Below are positions 6,527-7,178 of a DNA stretch of 7,178 bases, piece after piece (position 1 is the stretch's first letter; each line of letters opens with the position of its first letter). The notes below the pieces were generated by a model that saw only the letters and a program-made list of their open reading frames with translations, was not told where the DNA came from and ran no database searches. A program made the translations under genes and the position numbers. The stretch covers positions 1-7,178 of the forward strand of contig CAQBGY010000158.1 in assembly GCA_948759685.1 (NCBI GenBank), written 5' to 3'. The DNA is from an uncultured Eubacterium sp. (lineage in GTDB: Bacteria > Bacillota_A > Clostridia > Lachnospirales > Lachnospiraceae).

Positions 6527-6940
6527 GTGATACTCATTAAAATGGAGAATGTTGATGATAATTTTATCAATCAGCTCAGGTGTCTGATAGAGGAATATGG
6601 CTATCAATTACCTATGGAAACTGAAAAGGATACGTCGTTTTCCTTTGATGGTCTGAAACTTGTGCCAGAGAATTATCAGGTTTTTCGTAATGGAACAGAA
6701 ATTGTATTAACAGGAAAAGAATTTGAAATACTTATGCTGTTGGTACAGAATAGAGGGCGTGTTTTCAGCAAAGAGCAGATTTATGATGCTGTTTGGAATA
6801 ATGAATATGTTTTTGATGAACGGAACATGACCGCATACATCAACAAAATTCGACGGAAGATAGAGCCTGATCCGGCACACCCAAGATATATCATCACTGT
6901 ATGGGGAGTGGGTTACAAATTTAGCGAAAGAACAAAATGA
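6527..6940 (+). CDS. Orphan winged-helix regulator lacking a receiver domain (OmpR/PhoB DNA-binding type)
   Basis: This gene encodes a DNA-binding protein of about 137 residues (140 if it starts at the ATT at 6518). The C-terminal two thirds is a complete Trans_reg_C winged helix: LTGKEFEILMLLV, FSKEQIYDAVW, recognition helix region TAYINKIRRKIE and the wing ending VWGVGYKF. The first 40 or so residues (ILIKMENVDDNFINQLRCL...) are too short for a receiver and lack the acidic pocket and phosphorylated Asp, although they vaguely resemble the start of one. It cannot be controlled by phosphorylation in the usual way. It is about 55 percent identical over 77 residues to the response regulator fragment at the left edge, but the recognition helix differs. 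It follows the lipoprotein gene by 48 bp with no terminator in between, so it may be the last gene of the operon. GTG at 6527 is the first ordinary start after the in-frame stop at 6509. It may repress or tune the same regulon (inference). Confidence 0.8.
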   Translation: MILIKMENVDDNFINQLRCLIEEYGYQLPMETEKDTSFSFDGLKLVPENYQVFRNGTEIVLTGKEFEILMLLVQNRGRVFSKEQIYDAVWNNEYVFDERNMTAYINKIRRKIEPDPAHPRYIITVWGVGYKFSERTK

Positions 6941-6981
6941 GCAGATGTTACAGAGCAAAATGGTAATATCTGCTCATTTTG
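6933..6981 (+). terminator. Long stem-loop at the end of the regulator gene, probable terminator
   Basis: The arms caaaatgagcagat (6933-6946) and atctgctcattttg (6968-6981) pair perfectly over 14 bp. Pairing continues inward through 6947-6951 with 6963-6967, including one G-T, to give 19 bp with an 11-base loop. The 5' arm carries A-rich bases and includes the stop codon TGA at 6938-6940, and the 3' arm ends TTTT at 6977-6980. The U tract is inside the stem and short, so termination could be inefficient or work in both directions. Confidence 0.72.
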
Positions 6982-7069
6982 CGTTACAATGTAATACTCT
7001 GAATGACCATTTTGTTGTTATCTCTATGCGAGTGAGACCAGAAATAGTTTTTTGATATTTTCGGTGAAT

Positions 7070-7177
<108 letters not shown>

Positions 7178-7178
7178 T

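Noticed and set aside
6707..6958. Minus-strand open frame of 83 codons opposite the orphan regulator.
   Set aside because: It is antisense to a clear winged-helix domain and starts within the terminator stem, with no family resemblance.

Overview
The window is AT-rich, densely packed DNA of Firmicutes type. The strong AGGAGG-like ribosome binding sites, ATGA start/stop overlaps, gene families and codon use suggest a gut-type Clostridia, probably Lachnospiraceae. The genus cannot be settled from the sequence alone. All intact genes lie on the + strand. The only supported - strand item is a broken recombinase fragment at the right edge.

Layout. (1) 1-1174: the 3' end of an OmpR/PhoB-type response regulator gene, overlapping by ATGA a sensor histidine kinase with one membrane anchor and no extracellular domain. 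(2) 1182-1237: a promoter with phased 11-bp direct repeats. (3) 1262-3918: a three-gene operon with a GT2 glycosyltransferase, a permuted papain-like (YiiX/NlpC-P60-like) hydrolase and an MprF/UPF0104-type integral membrane flippase. (4) 3902-3957: a second, nearly identical copy of the promoter (52 of 55 bases), its first part embedded in the end of the flippase gene. (5) 3983-6478: a second operon with an E-loop (BcrA/LanF-like) ABC ATPase, one ABC-2 permease and a DUF4097-like beta-solenoid lipoprotein. (6) 6527-6940: an orphan winged-helix regulator lacking a receiver domain and closely resembling the response regulator at the left edge, closed by a long stem-loop. (7) 7070-7177, - strand: the N-terminal remnant of a large serine recombinase, a sign of past integrative element activity.

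How it may work together (inference). The two-component system probably senses an envelope-active antimicrobial or the stress it causes, and switches on both operons through the duplicated operator. One operon would remodel the membrane or surface by making a glycosylated lipid and moving it across the bilayer. The other would expel or detach the peptide, with a surface lipoprotein helping. The receiverless regulator at the end could compete for, or tune, the same operators. The closest known logic I recall is a two-component system driving a glycolipid synthase/flippase operon (hexSDF of Clostridioides difficile), and separately the lantibiotic self-protection transporters (LanFEG, BcrAB, CprABC). 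I do not know of a described system in which both arms sit under one duplicated operator with a papain-like hydrolase in the glycolipid arm. That combination is the most interesting aspect of the window.
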